From positions 1-14,399 of the forward strand of contig CACYBG010000201.1 in NCBI GenBank assembly GCA_902772605.1: DNA of 14,399 nucleotides. The letters run 5' to 3'. Made by a program: the position numbers and the translations under genes. This document shows positions 13,966 to 14,399 of this stretch, one piece after another. Origin of the DNA: an uncultured Spirochaetaceae bacterium. GTDB lineage: Bacteria > Spirochaetota > Spirochaetia > Treponematales > Treponemataceae. A model generated the notes under the pieces. That model worked only from the letters and a program-made list of their open reading frames with translations, did not search any database and was not told the origin of the DNA. Each line of letters begins with the position of its first letter. Position 1 is the stretch's first letter.

Positions 13966-14399
13966 TTACCTGATGTTGAAATAGAAACGCTTTATGTATA
14001 CGACCCTTTCCTTTGCGGCGTTCCATTTTTTGCTCTGCGGATACTTTTTTACAAGGGTCTCGTAGGTATCCAGGGCAGCCTTTATGTTCCTTGAGCTTGA
14101 CGGGGCTTCGAGAGCGCGTCCCTGAAGGTAAAGTCCTTCGTCAATCCTGCTGACTGCACTGTTGAAGAAAGCCGTCAGATATTCAAGGCATTCTGCATAT
14201 TCACCCTTGTCGAAAGAAGCCTGGGCCTTTGCAAGGAGATCACCGTCGGCATCGGATGCAGATGTTCCCTTCTTGGACTGTGAACCGGACTGTGTTCCTG
14301 AAGAAGAACCGGTCTGAGAACCTGTTGCCGTTGACTGACGGGATGTAGAGCCTGAACTTCCAGTCTGTGAAGTGGATGTCGTTGATTGGCGTGATGAAG
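13966..14399 (-). CDS. Partial protein: Ser/Thr/Gly/Gln-rich stretch plus TPR-like C-terminus
   Basis: Only the C-terminal 143 codons are in the window; the frame is open to the edge on the minus strand (first full codon at 14397) and ends at TAA 13968-13966. The visible part begins with about 45 residues almost wholly Ser, Thr, Gly and Gln in loose repeats (SQTGSSGSTSRQ, GSQTGSSSGTQ, SGSQS), then a helical segment with TPR-like spacing: LAKAQASFDKGEYAECLEYL, then RIDEGLYLQGRALEA, then AALDTYETLVKKYPQSKKW. This layout fits an envelope or periplasmic TPR protein of the YbgF/BamD kind with a flexible linker, but the N-terminus that would show a signal peptide is missing. No function is assigned. 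It is probably cotranscribed with serS, since no terminator is visible in the 73-base gap. Confidence 0.75.
   Translation of the reverse strand, partial: SSRQSTTSTSQTGSSGSTSRQSTATGSQTGSSSGTQSGSQSKKGTSASDADGDLLAKAQASFDKGEYAECLEYLTAFFNSAVSRIDEGLYLQGRALEAPSSSRNIKAALDTYETLVKKYPQSKKWNAAKERVVYIKRFYFNIR

Overview
The window reads as chromosomal DNA of a spirochete, most likely a Treponema. The main reason is the chemotaxis cluster cheA - cheW - cheX - cheY, in which cheW carries a C-terminal CheR-like domain; this fusion and the CheX phosphatase are known from Treponema. Composition is moderate in GC. The rest is mostly housekeeping genes with good ribosome binding sites and tight spacing; I see no insertion sequence, phage gene, CRISPR array, rRNA or tRNA.

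Region 1 (2-4053, +) is the chemotaxis operon: the C-terminal part of CheA (the 5' end lies outside the window), the CheW/CheR-like coupling protein, CheX and CheY. CheA phosphorylates CheY, CheW links the kinase to receptors, and CheX removes the phosphate. No CheZ is present. Region 2 (4054-4813) has no convincing gene. It begins 10 bases after cheY with a nested inverted repeat of about 104 bases and ends with an intrinsic terminator on the minus strand. Region 3 (4814-5327, -) is a two-repeat YegP/DUF1508 protein with its own promoter and terminator.

Region 4 (5511-6668, +) holds a PlsC-type acyltransferase whose likely promoter places the transcript start at its ATG, then a separate unit for a 58-residue four-cysteine protein with a strong promoter and a strong hairpin terminator. 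Region 5 (6760-11161, +) starts with a promoter for rpsT (TTG start), then hup, lnt, a bactofilin, a lipoprotein and an unrecognised protein that may be a diverged YcgR/PilZ-like protein. The last four genes are nearly contiguous or overlapping. Lnt completes lipoprotein acylation and the bactofilin is a cell-shape polymer, so this part has an envelope theme.

Region 6 (11147-14399, -) runs the other way: a partial protein with a Ser/Thr/Gly/Gln-rich stretch and a TPR-like C-terminus, then serS with an intrinsic terminator, then an AI-2E family membrane protein whose end overlaps the end of the region 5 unit tail to tail by 15 bases.

The most interesting items are the degenerate CheR-like domain on CheW, the enlarged CheA dimerization domain, the structured element behind cheY, the tiny cysteine-motif gene, and a possible H-type pseudoknot between hup and lnt. 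None of these is proven here to be a new system; the CheW fusion and the enlarged P3 domain have precedents in Treponema.
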